From an uncultured Lachnospiraceae bacterium (GTDB taxonomy: Bacteria > Bacillota > Clostridia > Lachnospirales > Lachnospiraceae), in the NCBI GenBank assembly GCA_910586555.1, contig CAJUJY010000007.1, forward strand, positions 1 through 64,000: a DNA stretch of 64,000 bases, in the 5' to 3' direction. Each line of letters starts with the position of its first letter. The stretch's first letter is position 1. Under the pieces are notes generated by a model, which saw nothing but the letters and a program-made list of their open reading frames with translations, made no database searches and was not told the DNA's origin. The position numbers were made by a program, and so were the translations under genes. Positions 54,237 to 63,073 of this stretch are shown in pieces.

Positions 54237-55862
54237 TTACATCATTCCCATTGGAGCTCCGCCGCCTGCTGGCATTGCAGGAGTTTCTTCTTTAATTGTA
54301 GATACTACAGACTCTGTTGTAAGAAGTGTAGATGCTACACTTGTTGCATTCTGGAGTGCGCTTCTTGTAACCTTTGCAGGGTCAACAATACCAGCCTGCA
54401 CCATATTTGTATACTCTTCTTTTAATACATCAAATCCTGTACCTTCTTCTGATTCACGTACTTTATTGATAATTACAGCACCTTCAAGTCCTGCATTCTG
54501 TGCAATTATCATAAGTGGTGATTCAAGTGCCTTTAAGATAATGTTAGCACCTGTCTTTTCATCACCTTCAAGTTCTGCTGCAAGGCCTGCAACTTTCTTG
54601 GAAGCATGGATATATGCTGAACCGCCGCCTGAAATAATACCCTCTTCAACAGCAGCCCTTGTTGCAGCAAGTGCATCTTCCATACGGAGCTTAGCTTCCT
54701 GCATCTCTGTTTCTGTAGCAGCACCAACACGGATTACTGCAACACCGCCTGCAAGCTTAGCAAGCCTTTCCTGGAGTTTTTCTTTATCAAAATCAGATGT
54801 TGTTTCTTCAATCTGTGCCCTTATCTGTGTAATTCTTGAAGAAATTGCATCTTTGTCACCAAGGCCGTCAACAATAATTGTATTTTCCTTCTGTACTTTA
54901 ACTGATTTAGCGCGTCCAAGCTGTTCCATTGTTGTATCTTTAAGGTCAAGCCCTACTTCTTCTGAAATAACTGTACCGCCTGTAAGTATTGCTATATCTT
55001 CAAGCATAGCCTTTCTTCTGTCACCATATCCAGGAGCTTTAACAGCTACTACATTAAATGTGCCCCTTAATTTATTAATTACAAGTGTTGTAAGTGCTTC
55101 ACCTTCTACATCTTCTGCAATAATAAGAAGTTTTGCACTCTGCTGTACAACCTGCTCTAATAAAGGAAGGATTTCCTGTATATTAGAAATCTTCTTATCT
55201 GTTATAAGGATATATGGATTATCAAGGTTTGCTTCCATCTTATCCATATCTGTAGCCATATAAGCTGAAACATAACCCCTGTCAAACTGCATGCCTTCTA
55301 CAAGGTCAAGTTCAGTTTTCATTGTCTTTGACTCTTCTATTGTAATAACACCATCATTAGAAACTTTTTCCATTGCATCAGCAACCATTTCACCAACAAA
55401 TTCATCGCCTGCTGAAATAGCAGCAACTTTAGCTATCTGGTCTTTGCCTGTAACCTTTGAACTCATCTCTGCAATAGCTTCAACGGCACATTCACATGCT
55501 TTCTTCATTCCCTTGCGGAGAATAATAGGGTTAGCACCTGCTGCAAGGTTCTTAATGCCTTCATTAACCATAGCCTGTGCAAGAACTGTAGCTGTTGTTG
55601 TACCATCACCTGCTACATCATTTGTCTTAGTAGCAACTTCTTTAACAAGCTGTGCACCCATATTTTCAAAACCATCTTCAAGTTCTATATCCTTTGCTAT
55701 AGTAACACCATCATTTGTAATAAGAGGTGCACCAAAAGATTTATCAAGAACTACATTTCTTCCTTTTGGCCCTAAAGTAACCTTAACTGTATTTGCAAGT
55801 TTATTAACACCTGTTTCAAGTGCTGTCCTGGCTTCTGCTCCAAACTTAATTTCTTTTGCCAT
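54237..55862 (-). CDS. groL: Chaperonin GroEL
   Basis: 541 residues, full length. Barrel subunit of the GroEL/GroES folding machine. It begins MAKEIKFGAEAR, has the ATP-binding GPKGRNVVL and NDGVTIAKDIE and DVAGDGTTTATVLAQ with the catalytic Asp, and ends in the hydrophobic/Gly-Met-rich PAMPAGGGAPMGMM tail. Start at ATG 55862 with GGAGG 9 nt upstream. The 72-nt gap to groES contains a palindromic repeat. Under CIRCE/HrcA control with groES. Confidence 0.98.
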   Translation of the reverse strand: MAKEIKFGAEARTALETGVNKLANTVKVTLGPKGRNVVLDKSFGAPLITNDGVTIAKDIELEDGFENMGAQLVKEVATKTNDVAGDGTTTATVLAQAMVNEGIKNLAAGANPIILRKGMKKACECAVEAIAEMSSKVTGKDQIAKVAAISAGDEFVGEMVADAMEKVSNDGVITIEESKTMKTELDLVEGMQFDRGYVSAYMATDMDKMEANLDNPYILITDKKISNIQEILPLLEQVVQQSAKLLIIAEDVEGEALTTLVINKLRGTFNVVAVKAPGYGDRRKAMLEDIAILTGGTVISEEVGLDLKDTTMEQLGRAKSVKVQKENTIIVDGLGDKDAISSRITQIRAQIEETTSDFDKEKLQERLAKLAGGVAVIRVGAATETEMQEAKLRMEDALAATRAAVEEGIISGGGSAYIHASKKVAGLAAELEGDEKTGANIILKALESPLMIIAQNAGLEGAVIINKVRESEEGTGFDVLKEEYTNMVQAGIVDPAKVTRSALQNATSVASTLLTTESVVSTIKEETPAMPAGGGAPMGMM

Positions 55863-55905
55863 AATATATTTTCCTCCATTCAAATCAATCAGATTATAAG
55901 CAAGC

Positions 55906-55926
55906 AGCGGATTACGGATATCCGCT
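55906..55926. repeat. Short palindromic repeat between groES and groEL
   Basis: AGCGGAT (55906-55912) / ATCCGCT (55920-55926), loop 7 nt; a copy of the family at 45656 and 13412. It lies inside the bicistronic groESL mRNA. Confidence 0.6.
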
Positions 55927-55934
55927 TAATTTAT

Positions 55935-56222
55935 TTAATCTTCAACTTTAGCAACTATATCATTCTGGCGTACTACAATATACTCTTCATCGCCAAGTTT
56001 AACTTCTGTACCTGCATATTTGGAGTAAATAACCTTATCCCCAACAGCTACCTGCATCTCTACTTCCTTGCCATCTACAACACCACCAGGGCCTACAGCA
56101 ATAACTTCTGCCTGCTGTGGTTTCTCCTGTGCATTGCCTGGTAATACAATACCTGATTTAGTGGTTTCTTCTGCTTCTAATTGTTTTAAAACAACTCTGT
56201 CTGATAATGGTGATAACTTCAT
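55935..56222 (-). CDS. groS: Co-chaperonin GroES
   Basis: 95 residues: starts MKLSPLSDRVVLKQLEAEE, mobile loop TTKSGIVLPGNAQEKPQ (about 20-36) that contacts GroEL, then VGDKVIYSKYAGTEVKLGDEEYIVVRQNDIVA. Caps the GroEL cavity. First gene of groES-groEL; GGAAGG is close to the ATG and the CIRCE operator lies 30 nt upstream. Confidence 0.98.
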   Translation of the reverse strand: MKLSPLSDRVVLKQLEAEETTKSGIVLPGNAQEKPQQAEVIAVGPGGVVDGKEVEMQVAVGDKVIYSKYAGTEVKLGDEEYIVVRQNDIVAKVED

Positions 56223-56251
56223 AATATATCCTTCCTTTCAAATCGCATTTA

Positions 56252-56278
56252 CTAGCACTCACTCGTTTTGAGTGCTAA
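56252..56278 (-). promoter_or_regulatory. CIRCE operator (HrcA site)
   Basis: Minus strand TTAGCACTC-N9-GAGTGCTAG against the consensus TTAGCACTC-N9-GAGTGCTAA: one mismatch. Placed directly before groES, it predicts heat-shock repression by HrcA. Confidence 0.95.
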
Positions 56279-56524
56279 CCATAGACATAATATATTTCAT
56301 TTGGAAATTTTGTGCAATACAAAGCATAGTTATATTTTAGCATATATCTTATATATACTCTTTTTTTCTAACTAATGCTCTTTTTATCTTACTTTTTGCG
56401 TTATTTTATATATTTTTTCTTTTTGTTTCTTTTATATAAATACTGGAAAAATATGGTCTTTTTACTATAATATCCATAAATGGCACATATTATACATTTT
56501 TTAAGGTAAAGCTGCATAGCAAAA

Positions 56525-56554
56525 ACCACCCTGTTTGAAATATTGAAGGGTGGC
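56525..56554 (-). terminator. Terminator of the cohesin-like protein gene
   Basis: Minus strand: CCACCCT / AGGGTGG stem with a T run after it, 39 nt past the stop at 56593. Bases 56279-56520 upstream of groES are AT-rich and contain no other gene. Confidence 0.8.
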
Positions 56555-56592
56555 TTTGCTATCCATATAATCCAGCTTCTTATAGGTGGCTG

Positions 56593-58374
56593 TTATTTTT
56601 TTATAGTTGCTGCCATTTTAATTTTCTTTTTGTTTTCATTGCATGTAAATATTATAGAAACTTTTGTATTTTTATTATTTTTAAGTCCTGTTGCTGTAAT
56701 TTTAAACTGCCCGTTTTTGCCTGGTACTGGTTTAACTTTTACATAACTTTGTGAAGCATCTGCCACTGTAGCAGTATATGTACAGTCCTCTGTCTTTTTA
56801 CCACCAGGCGCAATACCAGCCACGCATACGTCCAGAGAAGCTCCCTCGCTTATAGAAGGGCTTTTAAGCCTGTTTCCTGAACTATCCTGCACTTCAAGCT
56901 TTTTAGGCGCCATAAGGACATTTACAGGGCAGCACTCATAAGTGCCATTCTTTCCAGTATCAATAATCCAAAGGTAAACAAGACCCTTTTCCTTACCAGC
57001 CGCCGTTACAGTTACCTGTCCGTTCTTAATCCTTGCCTTCGCAATCTTTGCTGCCTCCCTGTCAACAATTTTATTCTTCGACACCACAGGCTTTGTACTG
57101 GAAGTAGTAATACCAGCAATAACCTTTCCAGAAGACGGTTTTACCACACCCTTGCTGTTAAGGGTATAATTATAAGATGGCAGAATATCAGTATATGCTG
57201 TAAACTGCTTATTATTTACAACATTACCATCAATCTTTTTATTAATACCATTACCATAAATAAAAACAGGAGAACCCTTTACAGGGCTGGTGTAATCATA
57301 ATCATTAAACAAGTGGTTGCAATTTGGGATAACGGCACTACCTGTAGGGATTGATGGGGCAGGTGAAGGTGAAACAGTTGGGGTAGGTGAACCTGATGAG
57401 GCAGGTTCAGATATACCAGAAAGGGAAAGGTTAAATGTATTACAATAATCTTCACCATCGTTATAGTTTGTACTACTATCCTCTGGAAATACAAAAATTA
57501 CCTCACTAAAATATATTAAACTTTCTTGTGTTATATCTTTTATACACTTTAACTGTATTTTTAGAAACTGGTCATTATAATTAAGCAAATTTTCTTTTGC
57601 AGGTTTACCATTAATTGTGCCAGGAACATGTAAACTTAATCTTTGGTCATATGAATCCCAGAATAACTTTTTATAATATTTATCCGTTTTACAATCATTC
57701 ACAACAAATAAATCTGTATCAAAATTAATATATATATTATCCATCATAGTAGCAGGACGTGTACCTTTATATGTAAAGACAAAAGTTATAAAATCATCTT
57801 TCTTAATATCATTAAACTTATCTGCTGTAATCTCTAATCCATATTCTGGAGTAAGCTTGATTGAATATCCTTCTTCAAATGTATAATCAGTTCCTTCAGG
57901 AAAGGTAAACTCTATCGATGTACATTTTATTAAACTTTCTTTGTCAATATCTGCCAGACATTGGAATTGTATACTTAAAAACTGGTCATCTTCATGAATG
58001 TAATAATTACTGTTAAGAGTATTTAATAAAATGCGGTCATCTTTTTCATAATAATTTAATGTATTATAAATTTTATTTATTGGTTCAACTTTGTATACTT
58101 TCAGCAAAGAATGGTCAAATTCAATAAAAAAATCTAGCCATGAAATACTTTTAATTCCTGTATATGTAAACGTAAGTGTTATTATTTCATCTTTCTTACC
58201 ATTATATTTATCTGTTGTAATCCATAAGTCTGCGTCTTTTCCTTGTTTATTTGGTGGAGTAAAAATATTTTTTGCCTCTGCTATCTTGCAATTATATTTT
58301 CCCACACTTCCAAATATAATTGTAAGTATAAGAAAAACTGCTATTCCCCTTATTAATTTTCTTTTTTGTTTCAT
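56593..58374 (-). CDS. Secreted protein with two cohesin-like domains and conserved C-terminal module
   Basis: 593 residues. Signal peptide 1-34. Two tandem domains of about 150 residues (about 45-180 and 185-320) with ITLTFTYTGIKSISWLDFFIEFD and ITFVFTYKGTRPATMMDNIYINFD cut by equal spacing, resembling cohesin/CBM2-3 jelly-roll folds. Then a Pro/Ser linker (PTPTVSPSPAPSIPTGS, about 335-352). The last 215 or so residues are homologous to the C-terminus of the LRR protein at 16349 (NDYDYTSPVKGSPVFIYGNGIN and AAKIAKARIKNGQVTVTAAGKE, CTYTATV, ITATGLK). No LPXTG or dockerin is seen. GGAGG before ATG 58374. Confidence 0.8.
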   Translation of the reverse strand: MKQKRKLIRGIAVFLILTIIFGSVGKYNCKIAEAKNIFTPPNKQGKDADLWITTDKYNGKKDEIITLTFTYTGIKSISWLDFFIEFDHSLLKVYKVEPINKIYNTLNYYEKDDRILLNTLNSNYYIHEDDQFLSIQFQCLADIDKESLIKCTSIEFTFPEGTDYTFEEGYSIKLTPEYGLEITADKFNDIKKDDFITFVFTYKGTRPATMMDNIYINFDTDLFVVNDCKTDKYYKKLFWDSYDQRLSLHVPGTINGKPAKENLLNYNDQFLKIQLKCIKDITQESLIYFSEVIFVFPEDSSTNYNDGEDYCNTFNLSLSGISEPASSGSPTPTVSPSPAPSIPTGSAVIPNCNHLFNDYDYTSPVKGSPVFIYGNGINKKIDGNVVNNKQFTAYTDILPSYNYTLNSKGVVKPSSGKVIAGITTSSTKPVVSKNKIVDREAAKIAKARIKNGQVTVTAAGKEKGLVYLWIIDTGKNGTYECCPVNVLMAPKKLEVQDSSGNRLKSPSISEGASLDVCVAGIAPGGKKTEDCTYTATVADASQSYVKVKPVPGKNGQFKITATGLKNNKNTKVSIIFTCNENKKKIKMAATIKK

Positions 58375-58450
58375 AATTTTGCCTCCTTTTTAATTCCTTT
58401 CTGTTGTTTACATTAACTTTAACAAACCAAAGAAAATTAAAGATTTTCCC

Positions 58451-58534
58451 TGGTTTCCCACTATCGCACTGGCAATATTATCTTTAATTTCTGTTCTTTA
58501 ACTTTTATCTGCCATTGCTTTTAGTGGGAAACCA
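58451..58534. repeat. 13-bp perfect inverted repeat, 84 nt span
   Basis: TGGTTTCCCACTA (58451-58463) / TAGTGGGAAACCA (58522-58534), enclosing AT-rich sequence without an ORF. Function unknown; could be an element end or an RNA hairpin. Confidence 0.55.
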
Positions 58535-58630
58535 AAATAAGGTGCCGGTATGCGTCCACACCAGCACCCTTAATATATTAAAAAGGTTGCAAAACAAAGA
58601 ATCTCCCTGCATAAATACGCAAAAACATGA

Positions 58631-58763
58631 TTGCAATAATAAATTAAATCATGTATAATAAAAATGCGTGTATCGCAGGAAATCCTGTATGTGTGGTAAT
58701 AGCCTACCATATCTTGCCTGGTATTGCTGCAACAATGCCAGGTGGTACACCTGTTATTATTTT
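58631..58763 (+). ncRNA. Promoter and hairpin array: candidate small RNA or attenuated leader
   Basis: TTGCAA (58631-58636), 17-nt spacer, TATAAT (58654-58659). Downstream are CAGG-AAAT-CCTG, TGGTA/TACCA (58694-58709), CCTGGTATTG (58717-58726) / CAATGCCAGG (58733-58742), and CAGGTG-GTA-CACCTG (58739-58753) followed by TTATTATTTT. The last two hairpins share CAGG and exclude each other, like terminator/antiterminator forms. The next coding start is at 58978, in a broken gene. Confidence 0.45.
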
Positions 58764-60255
58764 GATTTCCCAATTCTTATTCTAGCATAATTGCTATGTA
58801 AGTTCAAGTATAATTATTTTTTAGTTCAACAATTAACAGCAAAGATTCCCCTCTCTCTTAGGCAGTGGAGAGTTTCCTTATTTTTAATAATTTTTTAGTG
58901 GCAAAGCCAGGACAGCTAAAGTTTTCCAGTTTATGCAATACTACAAGCTGTTTTGGATATTTTACAGGAGGCATTTTATGAAACTAGCAAAGCCAATTCC
59001 AATAGGAATAGAATTTTATAAAGAAATGATAGATAAAGGATATTATTATATAGATAAAACACTTTTAATACGTGATATACTGTCAAATGGTAGTAAAGTT
59101 ACACTTTTTACACGTCCAAGGCGTTTTGGAAAGACACTTGCACAAAGTATGTTATGTACTTTTTTTGAAAAAGAGATACTTCCTGATGACACAGAGGCAG
59201 ATAATTCTGTTTACTTTCAAGGTAAGAAGATTATGGAAGCAGGTGAAAAATGTCTTTCACATATGGGACAGTACCCTGTTATTTTTATGTCTTTAAAATC
59301 GGCAAAACAGCCAAACTATGAAATGGCATATAAAAGTCTTTGCGACGAAATATATAGTGAATTTGACAGGCACAGATATATTTTAAAAAGCAGTACTATT
59401 AAAGAAGAAGATAAAAAGATTTATAATTCTGTACTATGCAGAAATGCAGATAATACTACTATTGCAAAATCCATTGCATTTTTATCAAAATGTCTTGAAA
59501 AATACCACAACAGGAAAACTGTTATCCTGTTAGATGAATATGATATTCCTCTTGAAAATGCTTATTTTAATGGCTTTTATAATGAAATGGTTAGTTTTAT
59601 CCGTTCACTTTTTGAATCTGCATTAAAAACTAACCAAAGCCTTGAATTTGCAGTAGTTACTGGCTGCCTGCGGGTAAGCCGGGAAAGTAATGTTTCAGCT
59701 TTGGCTGAAACATCAGAAAAACGCTTACAGCGTTTTTTAGAGCCATCTTCTAATGGAGATGGCTTATTTACAGGACTTAATAACCTTGATGTTATATAAG
59801 TTCTTGATGAAAATTATTCAGAATATTTTGGGTTTGTACAAGAAGAAATTAACCCAATGTTTGAATATTATGGTATTTCTGAAAAACTTACACAAGCCAA
59901 AAAATGGTATAATGGATATCTCTTTGGAAGCACAGAAGTTTATAACCCATGGAGTATTATTAAATATGTAAAGGATATTTATTACCATAATACAGATTTT
60001 CCCAAACCATACTGGTCTAATACCTCTTCCAACAGCATTGTAAAAGAATTAATTGAAATGGCAGATAATAATACAAAGCATGAGATTGAAGAACTTATTG
60101 CTGGTGGTACACTTAAAAAGCCTGTACATGAAGATATTACTTATGGGGATATTTATAAAACACAGGATAATTTATGGAATTTTCTTTTCTTTACAGGTTA
60201 TCTTAAATCTGTGGGAAAAAGTTTCCATAATGATATGATTTATCTGGATTTGAAA

Positions 60256-61582
60256 TAAGGCTGCCGCAATCCCACTGGCTTTAGACGGTGGGGGTGGGTT
60301 AAGGCAGACAAAAATAAAAAATGGTGGTATACTTTATTTATGGAAATATATGGAAAGGTGGTGACAGCAAATGTTAAAAGCGTACAAATACAGGATATAT
60401 CCCAATAATGAGCAAAAAATACAGATTGCAAAAACATTTGGCTGTTGCCGCTTTGTGTATAACCAGACACTTGCATACAGAAAAGAAAAATACGAAAATA
60501 ATAAAGAATCCGTTACTAAAACAGACTGTAATAATTACTGTAACAGGGAACTAAAGAAAAAATATGAGTGGTTAAAGGAAGTGGATAAATTTGCCCTGAC
60601 AAATGCCATTTACAATATGGATGCAGCATACCAGAAATTTTTTAAAGAACATGCAGGATATCCAAAGTTTAAAAGCAGACATAACAGCCATAAATCATAT
60701 ACAACAAATTTCACTAATGGGAATATCACAGCAGATTTTGGGCATGGGAAAATAAAACTTCCAAAATTAAAGACAGTAAAAGCAAAACTGCACAGGGAAT
60801 TTACAGGAAAAATAAAATCAGCCACAGTTTCCCAGGTACCAAGTGGGAAATATTATGTGTCAGTGCTAGTGGAAACAGAGCATGAAAAACTACCGCAAAC
60901 ATGCAGGGACACAGGTCTGGATTTAGGTATAAAAGATTTGTGCATTACGTCAGATGGAAAAAGGTACGGAAATCCAGGAATTATAAGGAAACATGGGAAG
61001 AAGCTTGCAAAGCTGCAAAGACAGTTATCCCATAAAGAAAAAGGAAGTAATAATTATTATAAACAGAGAAGAAAGATAGCATTGTGCCATGAGAAGATTA
61101 CAAATACCAGAAAAAATAACCTGCATAAGATTTCTTATAAAATTATCAGCGAAAACCAAGTGATAGTTTCAGAAAACTTACAGATAAAGAACATGGTAAA
61201 GAACCATCATCTGGCAAAATCTGTTACAGATGCGTCATGGTACGAATTAACAAGACAGTTAGGATATAAGGCAGAATGGAATGGAAGGAAGTATATAAAA
61301 ATAGATACATTTTATGCCAGCAGCCAATTGTGTTCTGCTTGTGGATATAAGAATGCAGAAACAAAAAATTTATCTGTGAGGGAATGGACATGTCCTGTTT
61401 GTGGTGCAAAACATGACAGGGATGTTAATGCCGCAAAAAATATTTTAGCAGAAGGACTAAGATAAACAGCATAATATAATACAAATAGGGACGGTGCAGC
61501 CCGAATTTACGCCTGTGGAGATAGTAGGTTACGAGGTCTATGAAGCAGGAAGCCCATTAGCTTTAGACAATGGATAGTTCAC
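60256..61582 (+). mobile_element. IS605-family (IS1341-type) element, TnpB only
   Basis: The left end has the hairpin CCCAC ... GTGGG (60271-60292) and the right end the hairpin CCATT ... AATGG (61554-61573). Both loops contain GCTTTAGAC. The right boundary is TTCAC (61578-61582). Boundaries come from restoring the host frame: GATTTGAAA before and ATACCAAACC after. There is no TnpA (Y1 transposase) gene, so the element would need one from elsewhere. Confidence 0.8.
60371..61465 (+). CDS. tnpB: TnpB RNA-guided endonuclease
   Basis: 364 residues, intact. N-terminal HTH-like start (MLKAYKYRIYPN), OrfB_IS605 core, and the RuvC-like nuclease with Asp in GLDLGIKDL (about 182), Glu in VIVSENLQIKN (about 268) and Asp in DRDVNAAKNIL (about 352). 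A zinc ribbon has CSACGY and CPVCGA. TnpB proteins cut DNA at sites specified by an RNA made from the element's right end and help keep the element in place. GGTGGTG precedes the ATG. All catalytic residues are present, so it may be active. Confidence 0.93.
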   Translation: MLKAYKYRIYPNNEQKIQIAKTFGCCRFVYNQTLAYRKEKYENNKESVTKTDCNNYCNRELKKKYEWLKEVDKFALTNAIYNMDAAYQKFFKEHAGYPKFKSRHNSHKSYTTNFTNGNITADFGHGKIKLPKLKTVKAKLHREFTGKIKSATVSQVPSGKYYVSVLVETEHEKLPQTCRDTGLDLGIKDLCITSDGKRYGNPGIIRKHGKKLAKLQRQLSHKEKGSNNYYKQRRKIALCHEKITNTRKNNLHKISYKIISENQVIVSENLQIKNMVKNHHLAKSVTDASWYELTRQLGYKAEWNGRKYIKIDTFYASSQLCSACGYKNAETKNLSVREWTCPVCGAKHDRDVNAAKNILAEGLR

Positions 61583-61602
61583 AATACCAAACCGGGAAAT
61601 AG
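61400..61602 (+). ncRNA. Predicted TnpB guide RNA (reRNA/omega RNA) with guide at 61583-61602
   Basis: In IS605-family elements the guide RNA overlaps the tnpB 3' end, runs through the right-end hairpin, and takes its roughly 16-20-nt guide from the flanking DNA. Here the scaffold would end at TTCAC 61582 and the guide would be the host sequence AATACCAAACCGGGAAATAG. The 5' limit is approximate. The left-flank sequence GATTTGA(A) suggests a TTTGA-like target-adjacent motif. Confidence 0.6.
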
Positions 61603-62185
61603 TTATATTTACAATAATACAATAAAAGAATGGTTTGATATAAAGATACGTGCAGTAGATTTTTCAGGACTTTATAAAGCAATAACAGATGGCAATACAG
61701 AAGTATTTGAAAACTTTCTGAAAAAACACCTGCGTGAAAGCATTAGTTACCTTGACAGTGCTGAAAGTTTCTACCATGGTTTCCTGCTTGGGCTTCTTAG
61801 CGGCATTAATGATTATGAAATGCTTTCAAACCGTGAAAGCGGGGACGGGCGGCCTGATATTTTACTAAAACCATATGATGAAAAACAGTCTGTAATAATA
61901 ATTGAAATAAAATGTGTTAAAAAATTTAATGAAATGGAAAATATGTGCCGTAAAGCACTAGAGCAGATAGAAAAAAACCACTATGCCGCAGGAGTTTTTG
62001 ATGAAGGGTATATATCTGTTAAAAAGTATGGTATATGTTTTTGTAAGAAAAGCTGCATGGTTAAATTAAAAAAAGAAGATTAAATTTATTGAAATCCTTA
62101 AATCAAAGTAAACCCAAAGCAGAACTATGGGTTACTGGCACATTATTCCAAATACCCATATATAATTATAGAATGGAGTTTTGTT

Positions 62186-62902
62186 ATGAAAGAACAATTA
62201 TATACTATTCCTGTTAATGATGCTTTTAGCAAGGACTGTGAATGTCCCCTTTGCCTTATGTATACAGAGCTGGAACAGGAAGCTGTAGAGTTTACGCTTG
62301 GTCCAAGCTATATGGAAGATGATATAAGGCTTGAAACTGACAAAACTGGATTTTGCACACACCATATGAAACAGCTTTATAAAAACCAGAACAGGCTTGG
62401 TGTTGCACTTATGTTACATACACATATGAAGTATTCTACAGAGAAACTTAAAAATATAAGCAAGTCTGCACAACCATCTAAAAAGGGGCTTTTTGCCAAA
62501 AAAGAACAGACTGGGGTTTATGGATATACAATAGAACTTGAAAACTCATGTTTTATATGTAACCGCATTAAAAATGTATTTGGACGTTACATAGCTACTG
62601 TACTGCATTGTTATAATAATGATGACGGTTTCCGTGATAAATTTGCCCATTGTAAAGGCTTTTGCAATAAGCATTATGGAATGTTATATGACGCCGCTTC
62701 TAGTTCATTAAATGGTACAAAACAGAAAGAATTTTTAAATGATTTAAATAAAGTTTATTTTGAAAATATGCAGCGTGTAATTGATGACCTGGAATGGTTT
62801 ATAGATAAATTTGATTACCGCAATGAGGACAAGCCGTGGAAAAACTCTAAAGATGCAGTTCCAAGAAGCATAATTAAAACAAACAGTTACTTTGAAGAAT
62901 AA
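62186..62902 (+). CDS. DUF6062-like cysteine-rich protein
   Basis: 238 residues, soluble. Cys/His pairs look like metal sites: CECPLC (about 14-19), FCTHH (about 59-63), SCFICNRI (about 110-117) and HCKGFCNKH (about 145-153). GPSYMEDDIRL and NRLGVALMLHTH are also strongly family-like. I recall this as DUF6062 of Lachnospiraceae; the function is unknown. GGAG precedes ATG 62186 and it has its own transcript between the broken ATPase gene and a terminator. Confidence 0.7.
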   Translation: MKEQLYTIPVNDAFSKDCECPLCLMYTELEQEAVEFTLGPSYMEDDIRLETDKTGFCTHHMKQLYKNQNRLGVALMLHTHMKYSTEKLKNISKSAQPSKKGLFAKKEQTGVYGYTIELENSCFICNRIKNVFGRYIATVLHCYNNDDGFRDKFAHCKGFCNKHYGMLYDAASSSLNGTKQKEFLNDLNKVYFENMQRVIDDLEWFIDKFDYRNEDKPWKNSKDAVPRSIIKTNSYFEE

Positions 62903-62908
62903 AACAAA

Positions 62909-62975
62909 CCCTGGTAAACCAGACCCGCTGCTTAAGAAGCATGAATTTTAAAGGGCAGGCTTAATAAGGCTAAAT
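62909..62975. repeat. Dispersed intergenic repeat, element C
   Basis: CCCTGG-TAAA-CCAGAC, then CTGCTTAAGAAGC and AATTTTAAAGGGCAGG and CTTAATAAGGCTAAA: the order and sequence match element B (CCTGG-CAGG-CCAGAC ... TTTTAAAGTGCCTG-CTTAATAAGG). Confidence 0.6.
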
Positions 62976-62990
62976 ACCAGCTTATAATAA

Positions 62991-63022
62991 ATGGCCCGCT
63001 GGTTTTATATATAACGGGCCAT
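62991..63022. terminator. Terminator between convergent genes
   Basis: ATGGCCCG / CGGGCCAT stem, 16-nt loop, between the DUF6062- and DUF2225-like genes. The T run is imperfect. Confidence 0.65.
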
Positions 63023-63073
63023 TATGGTTTTATGGTAATTTTCTTTTTATTAATATATACGGCATATAGTTAT

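Larger units (their letters stand above)
58978..62083 (+). pseudogene. AAA-ATPase/PD-(D/E)XK-type protein gene, interrupted
   Basis: Starts at ATG 58978 behind CAGGAGG with KPIPIGIEFYKEMIDKGYYYIDKT and the Walker A-like FTRPRRFGKTLAQS, then ILLDEYDIPLENA (Walker B). This is the family of AAA-like ATPases with a C-terminal nuclease-like domain (often DUF1703), common and multicopy in gut Clostridia and Bacteroidetes. Lesions seen: an in-frame TAA at 59797, homology continuing in the same frame to 60255; an IS605-family insertion at about 60256-61582; homology resuming with IPNREI at 61584; a 1-nt deletion near 61603; then the C-terminal half to 62083, with SNRESGDGRPDILLKP and IIIEIKCVK, the nuclease-like E-x-K. 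Confidence 0.88.

Noticed and set aside
58664..58699. Small ORF ATG-CGT...TGG-TAA (MRVSQEILYVW) just after the 58.65 kb promoter
   Set aside because: It starts at or before the predicted transcript start and has no SD, so translation is unlikely.
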